Positions 8,562-17,963 of a stretch of 64,000 bases of DNA are shown in pieces. A program made the position numbers and the translations under genes. Source of the DNA: Mycolicibacterium palauense (lineage in GTDB: Bacteria; Actinomycetota; Actinomycetes; Mycobacteriales; Mycobacteriaceae); assembly GCF_002592005.1 (NCBI RefSeq), contig NZ_NVQF01000009.1, forward strand, positions 42,101 to 106,100, read 5' to 3'. Within the stretch, counting starts at the first letter, position 1, and every line of letters starts with the position of its first letter. Below the pieces are notes generated by a model, which was not told the origin of the DNA, searched no databases, and saw only the letters and a list, made by a program, of their open reading frames with translations.

Positions 8562-10388
8562 ATGACCTCAGCGACCATTCCGGGTCTGGATAGTGCACCG
8601 ACCGACCATCAGGGCCTGCTCGCCTGGGTGCAAGAAGTGGCCGAGCTGACGCAGCCGGACCGCGTGGTGTTCGCTGACGGCTCGGACGAGGAGTATCAGC
8701 GGGTGTCCGACAAGCTGGTCGAGGCCGGCACGTTCGTGCGCCTGAACTCCGAGAAGCAGCCGGGTTCGTTCCTGGCCCAGTCCGATCCCTCCGACGTGGC
8801 CCGGGTGGAATCGCGGACCTTCATCTGCTCCGAGCGCGAGATCGACGCCGGGCCGACGAACAACTGGATGGCCCCCGCCGAGATGCGGACCATCATGACC
8901 GACCTCTACAAGGGGTCCATGCGCGGCCGCACCATGTACGTGATCCCGTTCTGCATGGGTCCGCTGGAAGCCGAGGACCCCAAGCTCGGTGTGGAGATCA
9001 CCGACTCCGAGTACGTCGTGGTCTCCATGCGCATCATGACCCGGATGGGCAGTGCCGCCCTGGCGAAGATCGGCACCGACGGCTTCTTCGTCAAGGCGCT
9101 GCACTCGATCGGGGCGCCGCTGGAGCCCGGGCAGGCCGACGTGCCCTGGCCCTGCAACGACACCAAGTACATCACCCACTTCCCCGAGACCCGCGAGATC
9201 TGGAGCTACGGCTCCGGATACGGCGGTAACGCGCTGCTGGGCAAGAAGTGCTACTCGCTGCGCATCGCCTCGGCGATGGCCCGCGACGAGGGCTGGCTCG
9301 CCGAGCACATGCTGATCCTCAAGCTGATCTCTCCGGAGAACAACGCCTACTACGTCGCCGCGGCCTTCCCGTCGGCGTGCGGCAAGACCAACCTGGCGAT
9401 GCTGCAGCCCACCCTGCCGGGCTGGCGCGCCGAGACCGTCGGCGACGACATCGCCTGGATGCGGTTCGGCAAGGACGGCCGGCTGTACGCCACCAACCCG
9501 GAGTTCGGGTTCTTCGGCGTGGCTCCGGGCACCAACTGGAGCTCCAACCCGAACGCCATGAAGACCATCGCCAAGGGCAACACCATCTTCACCAACGTCG
9601 CCAAGACCGACGACGACGACGTCTGGTGGGAGGGCCTCGAGGGTGACCCCGAGCACCTGATCGACTGGAAGGGCCACGACTGGACCCCCGAGTCCGGTGA
9701 GAAGGCCGCGCATCCGAACTCGCGCTACTGCACGCCCATCGCCCAGTGTCCGACGCTGGCCCCCGAGTGGGACGACCCGCAGGGCGTGCCGATCTCGGCG
9801 ATCCTGTTCGGCGGCCGCCGCAAGACGACGGTTCCGCTGGTGACCCAGGCCCGTGACTGGCAGCACGGCGTGTTCATCGGGGCCACCCTGGGCAGCGAGC
9901 AGACCGCCGCCGCCGAGGGCAAGGTCGGCACGGTGCGCCGCGACCCGATGGCGATGCTGCCGTTCATCGGCTACAACGTCGGCGACTACATGCAGCACTG
10001 GATCGACACCGGCAAGAGCGCCGACGAGTCGAAGCTGCCGAAGGTGTTCTTCGTCAACTGGTTCCGCCGCGGCGAGGACGGCCGGTTCCTGTGGCCCGGC
10101 TTCGGTGAGAACAGCCGCGTGATGAAGTGGGTCATCGAGCGGGTCGAGCAGAAGGCCGGCGGCAAGACCACGCCGATCGGCATCGTCCCCACCGCCGACG
10201 ACCTCGACCTGTCCGGACTGGACGTCGACGCGGCCGATGTCAACGCCGCGCTGGCGGTCGACCCGGCGGAGTGGCGCGACGAGCTGCCGCTGATCGAGGA
10301 GTGGTTCGAGTTCGTCGGCGAGAAGCTGCCGACCGGCATCAAGGACGAGTTCGACGCGCTCAAGCACCGGCTGGCCGAAACGGACTGA
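8562..10388 (+). CDS. pckG: Phosphoenolpyruvate carboxykinase (GTP)
   Basis: Cytosolic enzyme converting oxaloacetate plus GTP to PEP, CO2 and GDP, the committed step of gluconeogenesis and needed for growth on fatty acids. The 608-residue length fits the GTP-dependent family. The kinase-1a P-loop [14 protein letters not shown] contains the hyper-reactive Cys (C273) and catalytic Lys (K275). Other family blocks, such as [32 protein letters not shown] and VNWFRRG, are intact. A strong Shine-Dalgarno precedes the ATG. It is monocistronic, with its own long leader and a terminator just downstream. Surrounding genes are largely lipid catabolic, consistent with its role. Confidence 0.97.
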   Translation: MTSATIPGLDSAPTDHQGLLAWVQEVAELTQPDRVVFADGSDEEYQRVSDKLVEAGTFVRLNSEKQPGSFLAQSDPSDVARVESRTFICSEREIDAGPTNNWMAPAEMRTIMTDLYKGSMRGRTMYVIPFCMGPLEAEDPKLGVEITDSEYVVVSMRIMTRMGSAALAKIGTDGFFVKALHSIGAPLEPGQADVPWPCNDTKYITHFPETREIWSYGSGYGGNALLGKKCYSLRIASAMARDEGWLAEHMLILKLISPENNAYYVAAAFPSACGKTNLAMLQPTLPGWRAETVGDDIAWMRFGKDGRLYATNPEFGFFGVAPGTNWSSNPNAMKTIAKGNTIFTNVAKTDDDDVWWEGLEGDPEHLIDWKGHDWTPESGEKAAHPNSRYCTPIAQCPTLAPEWDDPQGVPISAILFGGRRKTTVPLVTQARDWQHGVFIGATLGSEQTAAAEGKVGTVRRDPMAMLPFIGYNVGDYMQHWIDTGKSADESKLPKVFFVNWFRRGEDGRFLWPGFGENSRVMKWVIERVEQKAGGKTTPIGIVPTADDLDLSGLDVDAADVNAALAVDPAEWRDELPLIEEWFEFVGEKLPTGIKDEFDALKHRLAETD

Positions 10389-10426
10389 CCGGACACCAGC
10401 GGCCTGCGGCCGCGCGAGACACACGA

Positions 10427-10463
10427 GACCCTCGGGCTCCCCAGCGGGCCCGGGGGTCTTTCT
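10427..10463 (+). terminator. Intrinsic terminator after PEP carboxykinase
   Basis: An 11-bp stem (GACCCTCGGGC / GCCCGGGGGTC, one T-G wobble) with a 10-nt loop is followed by TTTCTCGT. It begins 39 bp after the carboxykinase stop and has a partial T-tract, unusual for this GC-rich DNA. Confidence 0.8.
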
Positions 10464-10588
10464 CGTCGCACGCATCGATCCCGCGGCCCCCGGGCGTCCG
10501 TGACACCTTGCGGGGATTGTGTAATGTTCAGGTCGTTCCGCACCCATCGTGTTGACACCTGTCAAACCGCGTCGCGTAAGGTCTTCAC

Positions 10589-12118
10589 ATGCAGATTCGC
10601 GAGCACGCCGGATCGGGTAAGCCGGCCGTCATCCTCCATCCGTCCGGCACCGTGGTGACCTTCGAGCAGATGGAAGCCCGTGCCAACCAACTGGCCCACT
10701 TCTTCCGCGGGCACGGCCTGGTCGAGGGTGACGCCGTGGCGATCCTGATGGAGAACAACGAGCACATCCACACCGTCATGTGGGCCGCGCGGCGCGCGGG
10801 TCTGTACTACGTGCCCATCAACACCCACCTTGCCCCCGCGGAGGCCGCCTACATCGTCGAGAACGCCGGCGCGAAGGCGATCATCGGCTCGGCGGAGCTG
10901 CGCAAGACGCTGGCCGACCTCGGCGAGCACCTGCCCTCCGGGCTGCCCGGCGTGCTGCTGTTCGCCGCCGGGGCCGACGAGCCCGACCTGCCCGGATGGC
11001 AGCGCTATCCCGAGTGCGTGGCCGACGAGCCGGTCACCCCGATCGCCGACGAGGTCGAGGGCGACCTGCTGCAGTACTCCTCGGGCACCACCGGCCGGCC
11101 CAAGGGCATCAAACGCCAGCTGCCGCACGTGCATCCCTGCGAGGCGCCCGGGATGATGTCGGCCCTGGTGGGGTTCTGGATGCACCCCGACGCGATCTAC
11201 CTCAGCCCCGCGCCGCTGTACCACACCGCCCCGTCGGTGTGGTCGATGACGGTGCAGGCCGCGGGTATCCCGGTGGTGGTGCTGGAGAAGTTCGACCCGC
11301 AGGGCTGCCTGGAGGCCATCGAACGCCACCACGTCACCCACGGCCAGTTCGTGCCGGTGATGTTCACCCGGATGCTCAAACTGCCGCAGGCGGTGCGGGA
11401 TTCATACGACCTGTCCAGCCTGCAGCGGGTAATGCACGCCGCGGCGCCGTGCCCGGTGGAGATCAAGAAGCAGATGATCGACTGGTGGGGGCCGATCGTC
11501 GACGAGTACTACGCGTCCTCCGAGGCCATCGGTTCGACCCTGATCACCGCCGAGGAGTGGCTGGAGCACCCCGGCTCGGTGGGCAAGCCGATGATGAGCA
11601 CGCTCCACATTCTCGACGAGCAGGGCCGGGAACTGCCGCCCGGACAGGCCGGCGAGATCTACTTCGAGGGCGGCTTCGACTTCGAATACCTCAACGACCC
11701 GGAGAAGACCGCCTCGTCACGGGATGCTCGCGGCTGGAAAACGGTGGGGGACATCGGCTATCTCGACGACGAGGGGTACCTCTACCTCACCGACCGACGT
11801 CACCACATGATCATCTCCGGCGGGGTCAACATCTACCCGCAGGAGGCCGAGAACATGTTGGTGACCCATCCGAAGGTGATGGACGCCGCCGTGTTCGGAG
11901 TGCCCGACGAGGAGATGGGCCAGAGCGTCAAGGCCGTGGTGCAGACGGTCGACGAGGCCGACGCCACCGACGAGTTCGCCGACGAGCTGATGAGCTGGAT
12001 GCGCGAGCGGCTCACGCACTACAAGTGCCCCCGCAGCATCTCCTTCGAGGCCCAACTGCCGCGCACCGACACCGGCAAGCTGTACAAGCAGAGCCTGGTC
12101 CAGAAGTACTCGAAGTAG
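10589..12118 (+). CDS. fadD4: Acyl-CoA synthetase, FadD4-like
   Basis: A 509-residue adenylate-forming ligase that activates a carboxylic acid via acyl-AMP to acyl-CoA. The P-loop-like A3 motif QYSSGTTGRPKG is at 163-173, EYYASSEA corresponds to A5, the hinge motif is around DRRHHMIISGG, and the C-terminal catalytic Lys is K497 in TDTGKLYKQ. Position and N-terminus (MQIREH...) match Rv0214 (fadD4). It is the first gene of a tightly packed five-gene operon whose next gene begins on its stop codon, so its substrate is probably the acid processed by the downstream hydratases, CoA-transferase and amidohydrolase. The substrate cannot be read from sequence. Confidence 0.85.
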   Translation: MQIREHAGSGKPAVILHPSGTVVTFEQMEARANQLAHFFRGHGLVEGDAVAILMENNEHIHTVMWAARRAGLYYVPINTHLAPAEAAYIVENAGAKAIIGSAELRKTLADLGEHLPSGLPGVLLFAAGADEPDLPGWQRYPECVADEPVTPIADEVEGDLLQYSSGTTGRPKGIKRQLPHVHPCEAPGMMSALVGFWMHPDAIYLSPAPLYHTAPSVWSMTVQAAGIPVVVLEKFDPQGCLEAIERHHVTHGQFVPVMFTRMLKLPQAVRDSYDLSSLQRVMHAAAPCPVEIKKQMIDWWGPIVDEYYASSEAIGSTLITAEEWLEHPGSVGKPMMSTLHILDEQGRELPPGQAGEIYFEGGFDFEYLNDPEKTASSRDARGWKTVGDIGYLDDEGYLYLTDRRHHMIISGGVNIYPQEAENMLVTHPKVMDAAVFGVPDEEMGQSVKAVVQTVDEADATDEFADELMSWMRERLTHYKCPRSISFEAQLPRTDTGKLYKQSLVQKYSK

Positions 12119-13161
12119 TGACACAGCCCGGTTCCGTGCCGTTGCGGGTCGTCGATCTGGCCGATCCGCCGGATCTGGCCGCGACGGGTGCGCCCGACGC
12201 GGTCGTCGTCGCCACCGGCGACCCCACGGACCCGGCGGCCAGGCACTGGCTGCGGCACGCGACCTTCACCCTCACCGAGACCCCGTGCGCCGATCGCCGG
12301 GTCGTGGTCGTCCCGTCGGTCGCCGACGCGCTGGCCGCGTTGGGCGAGCGGGTCGGGACGTCTCCGATGGCCGCCCTGGTCTGCGACGACGTCCTGCGTG
12401 CGGTCGACACCGACGCCCCCTCGTTCACCGGCATCGTCACCGAGTCGCTGGCGTACTCGACGCTGCAGTCCGGCCCGGAGTTCGGCCGTTGGCTCGCCGC
12501 CCGGGGCCCCGCCGCCGTACCGCACAATCCCGCGCCGGTGGTGTCCCGCCGCGACGGCGACGTGCTGCACGTCCGGTTCAACAGCCCCCGCCGCCACAAC
12601 GCCTTCTCCACCCCCGCGCGCGCGGAACTGCTTGCCGCGCTGTCGGTTGCCCAGCTGGACGGCTCGGTGTCCGGGGTGGTGCTCGGCGGCAACGGCCCGT
12701 CCTTCTGCAGCGGCGGTGATCTCGACGAGTTCGGGTCCTTCTCCGACCCGGCGGCGGCACATCTGGCGCGCACCCGGCACAGTCCCGCCCTGGTGCTCGA
12801 CGCCCTGTCGGTGCGGCTCGGGCGCGGGCTGCGCGCCCAGGTGCACGGGCAGGTGCTGGGTAGCGGGCTGGAGATGGCCTCGTTCTGCGGCCATGTCCGT
12901 GCGGCCCCCGGTACCACCTTCGGGCTGCCCGAGCTGGCCCTGGGACTGATCCCCGGCGCCGGGGGCACCGTGAGCGTCACCCGCCGGATCGGGCGTTGGC
13001 GCACCGCGTATCTGGTGCTGTCCGGGCGCACCCTTGGTCCCGAGACGGCACTGGAGTGGGGGTTGGTGGACGAGATCGGCAGCCCGGATCCCAATTTTGA
13101 ATCCAGTTTCGAATCCGGCGTTGACACCGCCGTCCCCCGCTGTGACGATACGTCCCTGTGA
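12118..13161 (+). CDS. Enoyl-CoA hydratase/isomerase family protein with N-terminal extension
   Basis: 347 residues from a GTG that shares its G with the fadD4 stop (TAGTG). The crotonase core starts only around residue 135 (FNSPRRHNAFSTPARAEL); the oxyanion-hole segment GNGPSFCSGGDLDEFG and the ELALGLIPGAGGT segment are recognisable. The first ~130 residues are an extra Ala/Asp-rich domain with hydratase-like remnants (TGIVTESLAYSTLQSGPEF). The usual second catalytic Glu position reads LPELALG, so activity is plausible. The C-terminal end carries a 12-bp in-frame duplication (13093-13116, NFESSFES). It overlaps the next gene by GTGA. It may act on the CoA thioester made by FadD4. Confidence 0.75.
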   Translation: MTQPGSVPLRVVDLADPPDLAATGAPDAVVVATGDPTDPAARHWLRHATFTLTETPCADRRVVVVPSVADALAALGERVGTSPMAALVCDDVLRAVDTDAPSFTGIVTESLAYSTLQSGPEFGRWLAARGPAAVPHNPAPVVSRRDGDVLHVRFNSPRRHNAFSTPARAELLAALSVAQLDGSVSGVVLGGNGPSFCSGGDLDEFGSFSDPAAAHLARTRHSPALVLDALSVRLGRGLRAQVHGQVLGSGLEMASFCGHVRAAPGTTFGLPELALGLIPGAGGTVSVTRRIGRWRTAYLVLSGRTLGPETALEWGLVDEIGSPDPNFESSFESGVDTAVPRCDDTSL

Positions 13162-14141
13162 CCGTGCAGACCGCTTCCGGGCCCTACTTCGACGACCTGT
13201 GCCAGGGCCAGGTGTTCGACTGGGCCCCATCGATGACGCTGACCTCCGGCGCCGCCGCCGTGCACCAGTCGATCCTGGGGGACCGGATGCGGTTGCCCCT
13301 GGATGCCACGCTCTCGCATGCGGTGACCGGCTCGGCCGACGCGCTGGCGCACCCGGGGCTGGTGTGTGATGTGGCGATCGGCCAGACCACCCTGGCGACC
13401 CAGCGGGTGCGGGCCAACCTGTTCTACCGGGGTCTGACCTTTCACCGGTTCCCGGTCCTGGGCGACACCCTGTACACCCGCACCGAGGTGGTGGGGCTCA
13501 AGCAGAACGCGGTCAAGCCGGAGCGGCCGCCGACCGGGCTGGCCGCCCTGCGGATGATCACCATCGACCAGGCCGACCGGCTCGTGCTCGACTTCTATCG
13601 GTGCGCCATGCTGCCGGTGCGCCCGGAGGCCGGGCCGACCGGCCACGCCGACGACCTGTCGGCCATCGGTACCGGGCTGGCCGATCCCGCCGATCCGACC
13701 GCCGAGTGGGACGCCGCGGCGTACCGGCGGCGGGTGCCCGGCCCGCACTTCGAACCGGGGCTGGCCGGTGTCACTCTGCAGAGCACCGGGGACGTGGTCA
13801 GCAGCGCACCCGAACTGGCCCGCCTGAGCCTCAACATCGCCGCCACCCACCACGATCGGCGCGTCGGTGGGCAGCGGCTGGTCTACGGCGGACACACCAT
13901 CGGGCTGGCCGCCGCGCAGGCCAGCAGGCTGTTGCCCAACCTGGTGACGATCCTGGGCTGGGAATCCTGCGACCACACCGGGCCGGTGCACGAGGGCGAC
14001 ACCCTCTACAGCCGCCTGCACGTGGAGTCCGCCGAACCGACGGCACAGGGCGGTCGGCTCAGGCTGCGCTCGGAGGTGTTCGCCGTCGGGGACCCGGACA
14101 GGCAGGTGCTCGACTGGCGGTTCACCGCCGTGATGTTCTGA
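13158..14141 (+). CDS. Double-hotdog hydratase-like protein (Rv0216 homologue)
   Basis: 327 residues of the MaoC/NodN-like double-hotdog class, like M. tuberculosis Rv0216. Two similar hotdog halves can be seen, each with a GDTLY(T/S)R strand (GDTLYTRTEVVG and GDTLYSRLHVES). The second half contains NIAATHHDRRVGGQRLVYGGHTIGLAAAQAS, the location of the hydratase Asp/His in R-specific hydratases. Family knowledge suggests hydration of a 2-enoyl-CoA or binding of a related thioester; Rv0216 itself has no firmly established substrate as far as I know. Four-base overlap with the previous gene and 5 bp to the next place it within one operon. Confidence 0.8.
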   Translation: MTVQTASGPYFDDLCQGQVFDWAPSMTLTSGAAAVHQSILGDRMRLPLDATLSHAVTGSADALAHPGLVCDVAIGQTTLATQRVRANLFYRGLTFHRFPVLGDTLYTRTEVVGLKQNAVKPERPPTGLAALRMITIDQADRLVLDFYRCAMLPVRPEAGPTGHADDLSAIGTGLADPADPTAEWDAAAYRRRVPGPHFEPGLAGVTLQSTGDVVSSAPELARLSLNIAATHHDRRVGGQRLVYGGHTIGLAAAQASRLLPNLVTILGWESCDHTGPVHEGDTLYSRLHVESAEPTAQGGRLRLRSEVFAVGDPDRQVLDWRFTAVMF

Positions 14142-14146
14142 TCGAG

Positions 14147-15271
14147 ATGCCCGGGCTGGCGCTGACCGTCGAGATCCTGGAGCGCGCCGACGCGCTGGCT
14201 CGCTCCCTCGCGCCGGCGCCGGGCACCGGTGCCCCCGATGCGCTGGGTGCCCTCACCGGACGCGCGGCGCTGCTGGGTCTGTACTCGCGGGGCCCGGTCT
14301 CCGCCGGCGGAGGCACCCACCTGATGCGCACCGCCGACGGCTGGTCGGCGCTGACGCTGTCGCGTCCCGACGACGTCGAGGCGGTCCCGGCGCTGCTGGA
14401 GTGCGACCGCGTCGGGACCGACCCGTGGCCGGCCCTGCACCGCTGGGCGGCCACGCGGCCGGCGGCGGCGGTCACCGGACGCGCGGCGCTGCTGGGTCTG
14501 CCGGCGGCCACCCTGGGCGAGGCGGCACCCGATGAGCCCCTGATCACCGGCTGCGGACCCCGGGGGCAACCGCGGACGGTGGCCGGGCTGCTGGTGGTCG
14601 ATCTGACCTCCATGTGGGCCGGACCGTGGTGCGCGCAGCTGCTGCATCGCGCCGGCGCCACCGTGGTGAAGGTCGAGAGCCCGTCGCGGCCCGACGGCAC
14701 CCGGGCCGGCGAACCGTCCTTCTTCGACTGGATGAACAGTGGAAAGCTCTGTTACGGCGTCGATTTCGACCGAGATCGAGACGACCTTGCGGCGCTTCTC
14801 TCGGTCGCCGACGTGGTGCTGGAGGGGTCGCGACCGGCGGCGCTGCACCGGCGTGGGCTGGGCCCGTGCGACGTGGCCGCGCGGCCCGGCCGGGTGTGGA
14901 CGCGGATCACCGGGCACGGCACCGTCGGCGACAACGCCGGGCGGGTCGCCTTCGGCGACGATGCCGCGGTGGCGGGCGGTCTCGTCGGGCACGACGACAC
15001 CGGCTGCGTGTTTCTCGGCGACGCCATCGCCGATCCCCTGACCGGAATGGCCGCCGCGGAAGCCGTGGTCGATTCGCTGGGACGGGGCGGGGGCGAGCTG
15101 ATCGAGATGTCGATGGCCGCCGTCGCCGCGGGATACGCCGCCGGCCCCGCGACGCCGATCGAGGTGGACCCGGTGCCGCCCGACACCGGTGCGGTGCCCG
15201 CCGGAGCACTGGGCTCGGCGAACCCGGTCGTGCACCGGCTGGTGGCCGAACGGCGCGGTGCCCCATGCTGA
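14147..15271 (+). CDS. CaiB/BaiF type III CoA-transferase
   Basis: 374 residues, transferring CoA between carboxylic acids through an Asp-bound anhydride. The family core starts around residue 145: GLLVVDLTSMWAGPWCAQLLHRAGATVVKVESPSRPDG, then FFDWMNSGKLCYGVDF, the usual N-x-GK-x-x-x-x-D element in a variant form. The first ~140 residues replace the usual N-terminal part and contain two copies of TGRAALLGL. It ends soon after the GGELIEMSMA segment, shorter than the ~400 aa family norm, so the small domain is reduced. ATG 14147 is the only sensible start after the preceding stop. It overlaps the amidohydrolase by 7 bp. Confidence 0.75.
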   Translation: MPGLALTVEILERADALARSLAPAPGTGAPDALGALTGRAALLGLYSRGPVSAGGGTHLMRTADGWSALTLSRPDDVEAVPALLECDRVGTDPWPALHRWAATRPAAAVTGRAALLGLPAATLGEAAPDEPLITGCGPRGQPRTVAGLLVVDLTSMWAGPWCAQLLHRAGATVVKVESPSRPDGTRAGEPSFFDWMNSGKLCYGVDFDRDRDDLAALLSVADVVLEGSRPAALHRRGLGPCDVAARPGRVWTRITGHGTVGDNAGRVAFGDDAAVAGGLVGHDDTGCVFLGDAIADPLTGMAAAEAVVDSLGRGGGELIEMSMAAVAAGYAAGPATPIEVDPVPPDTGAVPAGALGSANPVVHRLVAERRGAPC

Positions 15272-16599
15272 TCCGCTCGGGTGTCCGCCTCGACGGCCGG
15301 ACGGTCGACATCCGGGTGGAGGCGACCGTCGTGGAGGTCGGCGCCCGCCTGTCGGTGCGCCCGGGGGAGGAGGTGATCGACGCCCGCGGCAATCTCGTGT
15401 TGCCCGGACTGCACGATCATCATCTGCACCTGCGCTCCACCGCGGCCGCCCTGGCCTCGGTGCCGGTGGGGCCGCCGCGCGTGCGTGATCGCGGCGAGTT
15501 CGTCGCCGCGCTGCGCCGGGCGCGCCCCGATCCGGACGGCTGGATTCGTGCCGTCGGCTACCACGACAGTGTCGCCGGGGAACTGACCCGCCACATCCTC
15601 GACGCCGCCGCGCCCGAGAACCCGGTGCGGGTCCAGCACCGCAGCGGGGCGCTGTGGGTGCTCAACTCCGCCGCGCTGCGGCGGGTCGGTGCCGCCGACC
15701 ACGCCGACGGCCGTTTCCTGCGCGGCGACCCGCTGCCGGAGCCGCCCCGCCGGGAGCCGTCGCTGGATGCGCTCGGCGAGCTCCTGGTGGCCCGCGGCGT
15801 CACCGGTGTCACCGACGCGACACCCGGTCAGGGTGCGCGCGATCTGGACGGGATCGCCGCGCAGCGGCGCTCGGGACGGTTCCGGCCGCGGGTGCACTGC
15901 CTGGCGCCGGCGGGGCTGAGCGCACCCGAGGGCCTTTCCGTGGGCCCCGCGAAGCGGATCCTCGACGACCACACCCTGAACCTCGCCGAACTGCAGGACT
16001 GGGTGGCCGCCAACCATGCCGAGGATCACCCGGTGGCCGTGCACTGCGTCACCGACGCCCAACTCGTCGTCGTCCTGGCGGCGCTGCAAGCTGTCGGCGC
16101 GCACCCCGGGGACCGGGTCGAGCACGCGGCGATGGTCCCCGACGACTGCGTCGAGGACCTGGCCGCTCTCGGGGTCACGGTGGTGACGCAGCCGAACTTC
16201 GTGGCCGAACGCGGTGACGAGTACCGCGCCGAGCTGCCCGCCGCGGAGCTCGACCGGCTCTGGCGGGTGGGCACGCTGGTGGCCGCGGGGGTGCGGGTGG
16301 CGCTGTCCACCGATGCCCCGTTCGGGGTGGCCGACCCGTGGGCGGCGATGCGTGCGGCGGTGCACCGGCGTTCCCCGTCGGGGGCACTCATCGGGCCGCG
16401 GGAACGGCTCTCGCCGGACGCGGCGCTGTCGATGTTCCTCGGCCGCGCCGACGACCCCGCCCGCGCGCGCACCCTGGCGCCGGGGGAGCCCGGCGATGTG
16501 TGCGTGCTGTCGGGTCCACCGGCGGCGGTGCTGGGCGAACTCGACGCCGGAATGGTGGCGGCGACGGTGGTCGGCGGTCGGGTCTGCTATCGGCGCTGA
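15265..16599 (+). CDS. Amidohydrolase family protein (YtcJ-like)
   Basis: 444 residues. The first metal site is HDHHLHLR (H50-H55), with the N-terminal beta domain (IDARGNLVLPG) before it and, towards the C-terminus, STDAPFGVADPWAAMRAAVHRR, which holds the catalytic Asp of amidohydrolase family 3. VAVHCVTDAQLVVVL and DRVEHAAMV supply the other His ligands. The closing GEPGDVCVL and VGGRVCYRR segments are typical of these hydrolases. Substrates in the family are amides, carbamates or cyclic compounds; none can be assigned. It is the last gene of the fadD4 operon, and I do not recall a counterpart at this place in M. tuberculosis. Confidence 0.8.
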   Translation: MLIRSGVRLDGRTVDIRVEATVVEVGARLSVRPGEEVIDARGNLVLPGLHDHHLHLRSTAAALASVPVGPPRVRDRGEFVAALRRARPDPDGWIRAVGYHDSVAGELTRHILDAAAPENPVRVQHRSGALWVLNSAALRRVGAADHADGRFLRGDPLPEPPRREPSLDALGELLVARGVTGVTDATPGQGARDLDGIAAQRRSGRFRPRVHCLAPAGLSAPEGLSVGPAKRILDDHTLNLAELQDWVAANHAEDHPVAVHCVTDAQLVVVLAALQAVGAHPGDRVEHAAMVPDDCVEDLAALGVTVVTQPNFVAERGDEYRAELPAAELDRLWRVGTLVAAGVRVALSTDAPFGVADPWAAMRAAVHRRSPSGALIGPRERLSPDAALSMFLGRADDPARARTLAPGEPGDVCVLSGPPAAVLGELDAGMVAATVVGGRVCYRR

Positions 16600-16619
16600 G
16601 GGCAGGCGGTTCGGTGCGG

Positions 16620-16889
16620 TCAGTGCGGGAGGTCCCGAAACGGGGTGTCCCGGAAGGGGTCGGGTTCCTTGGGCAGCCCGAGCACCCGTTCGCCGATGAT
16701 GTTGCGCTGGATCTGGTCGGTGCCGCCGCCGATCGAGGTGAAATAGGCGTTGAGCGCGCGGAAGGTGACCGCGTCGCCGACCGGGTTGTCCGGTCCGGAC
16801 AGCATCGTCTCGGCGCCGGCGATCTCGGTCTGAACCCGGGCCGTCTCGTGCAGCGTGCCCCGTTCCTCCTCCGTCGCTTGCGGTGTCAT
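16620..16889 (-). pseudogene. C-terminal remnant of an acyl-CoA dehydrogenase (FadE3-like)
   Basis: Only 89 residues are in frame from the ATG at 16889, ending with the unmistakable C-terminal block of acyl-CoA dehydrogenases, SIGGGTDQIQRNIIGERVLGL. The FAD-binding and middle domains (about 270 residues) are missing. Upstream in the same frame is only antisense lipW sequence. M. tuberculosis has fadE3 (Rv0215c) in this neighbourhood, so this looks like an internal deletion that left the 3' end 10 bp behind lipW. It could be translated as a small protein coupled to lipW, but it cannot be a working dehydrogenase. Confidence 0.75.
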
Positions 16890-16899
16890 GGCCGGCGCG

Positions 16900-17796
16900 T
16901 CATTCCCCGAACGCCGACCGCAGGCTGGCGCATTGGCTCTCGAAGAACGACCGGGCCACCGCCGAACCCGGCCGGAGGCCGTCGAACCCGTGGAACGCCC
17001 CGGGAACCACCTCCACCTCGCAGGGCACGCCGGCCTCGGTGAGTCGTTGCGCGTAGGACAGATCCTCGTCGTGGAACAGGTCCATGGTCCCCACCCCGAT
17101 CCAGGCCGGCGGCAGCCCCGCCAGGTCGGTACGTCGGGCCGGGACGGCGACATCCGGGTCGGCGGTACCGAGATAGGCCCGCCATCCGAAGGCGTTGCTG
17201 TGCCGGTCCCACAACCGGTACTCGCGACCGTCGTGGCGGGGGTCGGCGGCGCTGCGGTCGTCGAGCATCGGGTAGACCAGCAGCTGTCGCACCGGGGTCA
17301 CGGCGGAACGCTCGCGCGCCAGGAAGGCCAGCGCGGCCGCGAGGCCACCGCCGGCGCTGGCGCCGCCGACGGCCACCCGGTCGGGGTCCACCGCGGGCAG
17401 GCCGGCCAGCCAGGTCAGCGCGGCGTGGCAGTCCTCGACGCCGGCCGGATAGGGATGCTCGGGGGCCAGCCGGTAGTCGACGGCGGCGACGGTCGCCCCG
17501 AGCTCGTCGGCGAAACGCCGGCACAGCCGGTCGTCCTGGGCCGCGGTGCCGATGAGATAGCCGCCGCCGTGGATCCACAACAGCGCCGGGCCCGGCTCGG
17601 TGCGCCCGGGCGGGCGGTGCAGCCGGACCCGGATCCCGTCGGCGGTGGTGAGCTGCTCGACGCCGGGGGGTTGCGGCAGCAGTCTCTGCAGATTCTGTGC
17701 GGCCCGCAACACGCTGAGAGAGCGGGGCCGGACCAGGACCTGCGGGGTGAACCGTGCGGCGGTGCGCAGTTCGGGGTGAATATCGGTGATGGCCAT
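16900..17796 (-). CDS. lipW: HSL-type esterase LipW
   Basis: 298-residue alpha/beta hydrolase of the hormone-sensitive-lipase group, hydrolysing short acyl esters. The oxyanion motif HGGGY is at 76-80, the nucleophile is S147 in GGASAGG, the acid is probably D239 (GTMDLFHDE) and the base H269 (GAFHGFD). Start at ATG 17796 rather than the GTG just before it. Length and position match Rv0217c (lipW, about 302 aa). No signal peptide is evident, so it is probably cytosolic. The fadE3 remnant follows 10 bp downstream; a TetR gene is divergent upstream. Confidence 0.88.
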   Translation of the reverse strand: MAITDIHPELRTAARFTPQVLVRPRSLSVLRAAQNLQRLLPQPPGVEQLTTADGIRVRLHRPPGRTEPGPALLWIHGGGYLIGTAAQDDRLCRRFADELGATVAAVDYRLAPEHPYPAGVEDCHAALTWLAGLPAVDPDRVAVGGASAGGGLAAALAFLARERSAVTPVRQLLVYPMLDDRSAADPRHDGREYRLWDRHSNAFGWRAYLGTADPDVAVPARRTDLAGLPPAWIGVGTMDLFHDEDLSYAQRLTEAGVPCEVEVVPGAFHGFDGLRPGSAVARSFFESQCASLRSAFGE

Positions 17797-17963
17797 CACA
17801 GCGAGCCTAGGGCAGGGTGACCGTGGTCGCGGCGTCCCGCCCGGGCCGGCGGCTATCGTCGCGGAGTGGGCGTGCGGCGGGTACGCGGGATGCCTGGCGC
17901 CGGGACCCCCACATGCGGGTGGAGGCGGGGAAGATCCCGGAGAAGACCGGAGAAGGAGGCGGG

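Noticed and set aside
8399..8593. Small open frame in the PEP carboxykinase leader (64 codons)
   Set aside because: It overlaps the carboxykinase start, contains the dyad, has no good ribosome-binding site and no recognisable product.
8568..10565. Long antisense open frame opposite PEP carboxykinase
   Set aside because: High-GC codon bias leaves stops rare on the opposite strand; the product is Gly/Arg/His/Val-rich low complexity with no motif, whereas the plus strand encodes an intact enzyme.
16890..17153. Extension of the fadE3 remnant upstream through lipW
   Set aside because: The in-frame sequence is the out-of-frame reading of lipW (Arg/Pro/Ser-rich) and shows no dehydrogenase similarity.
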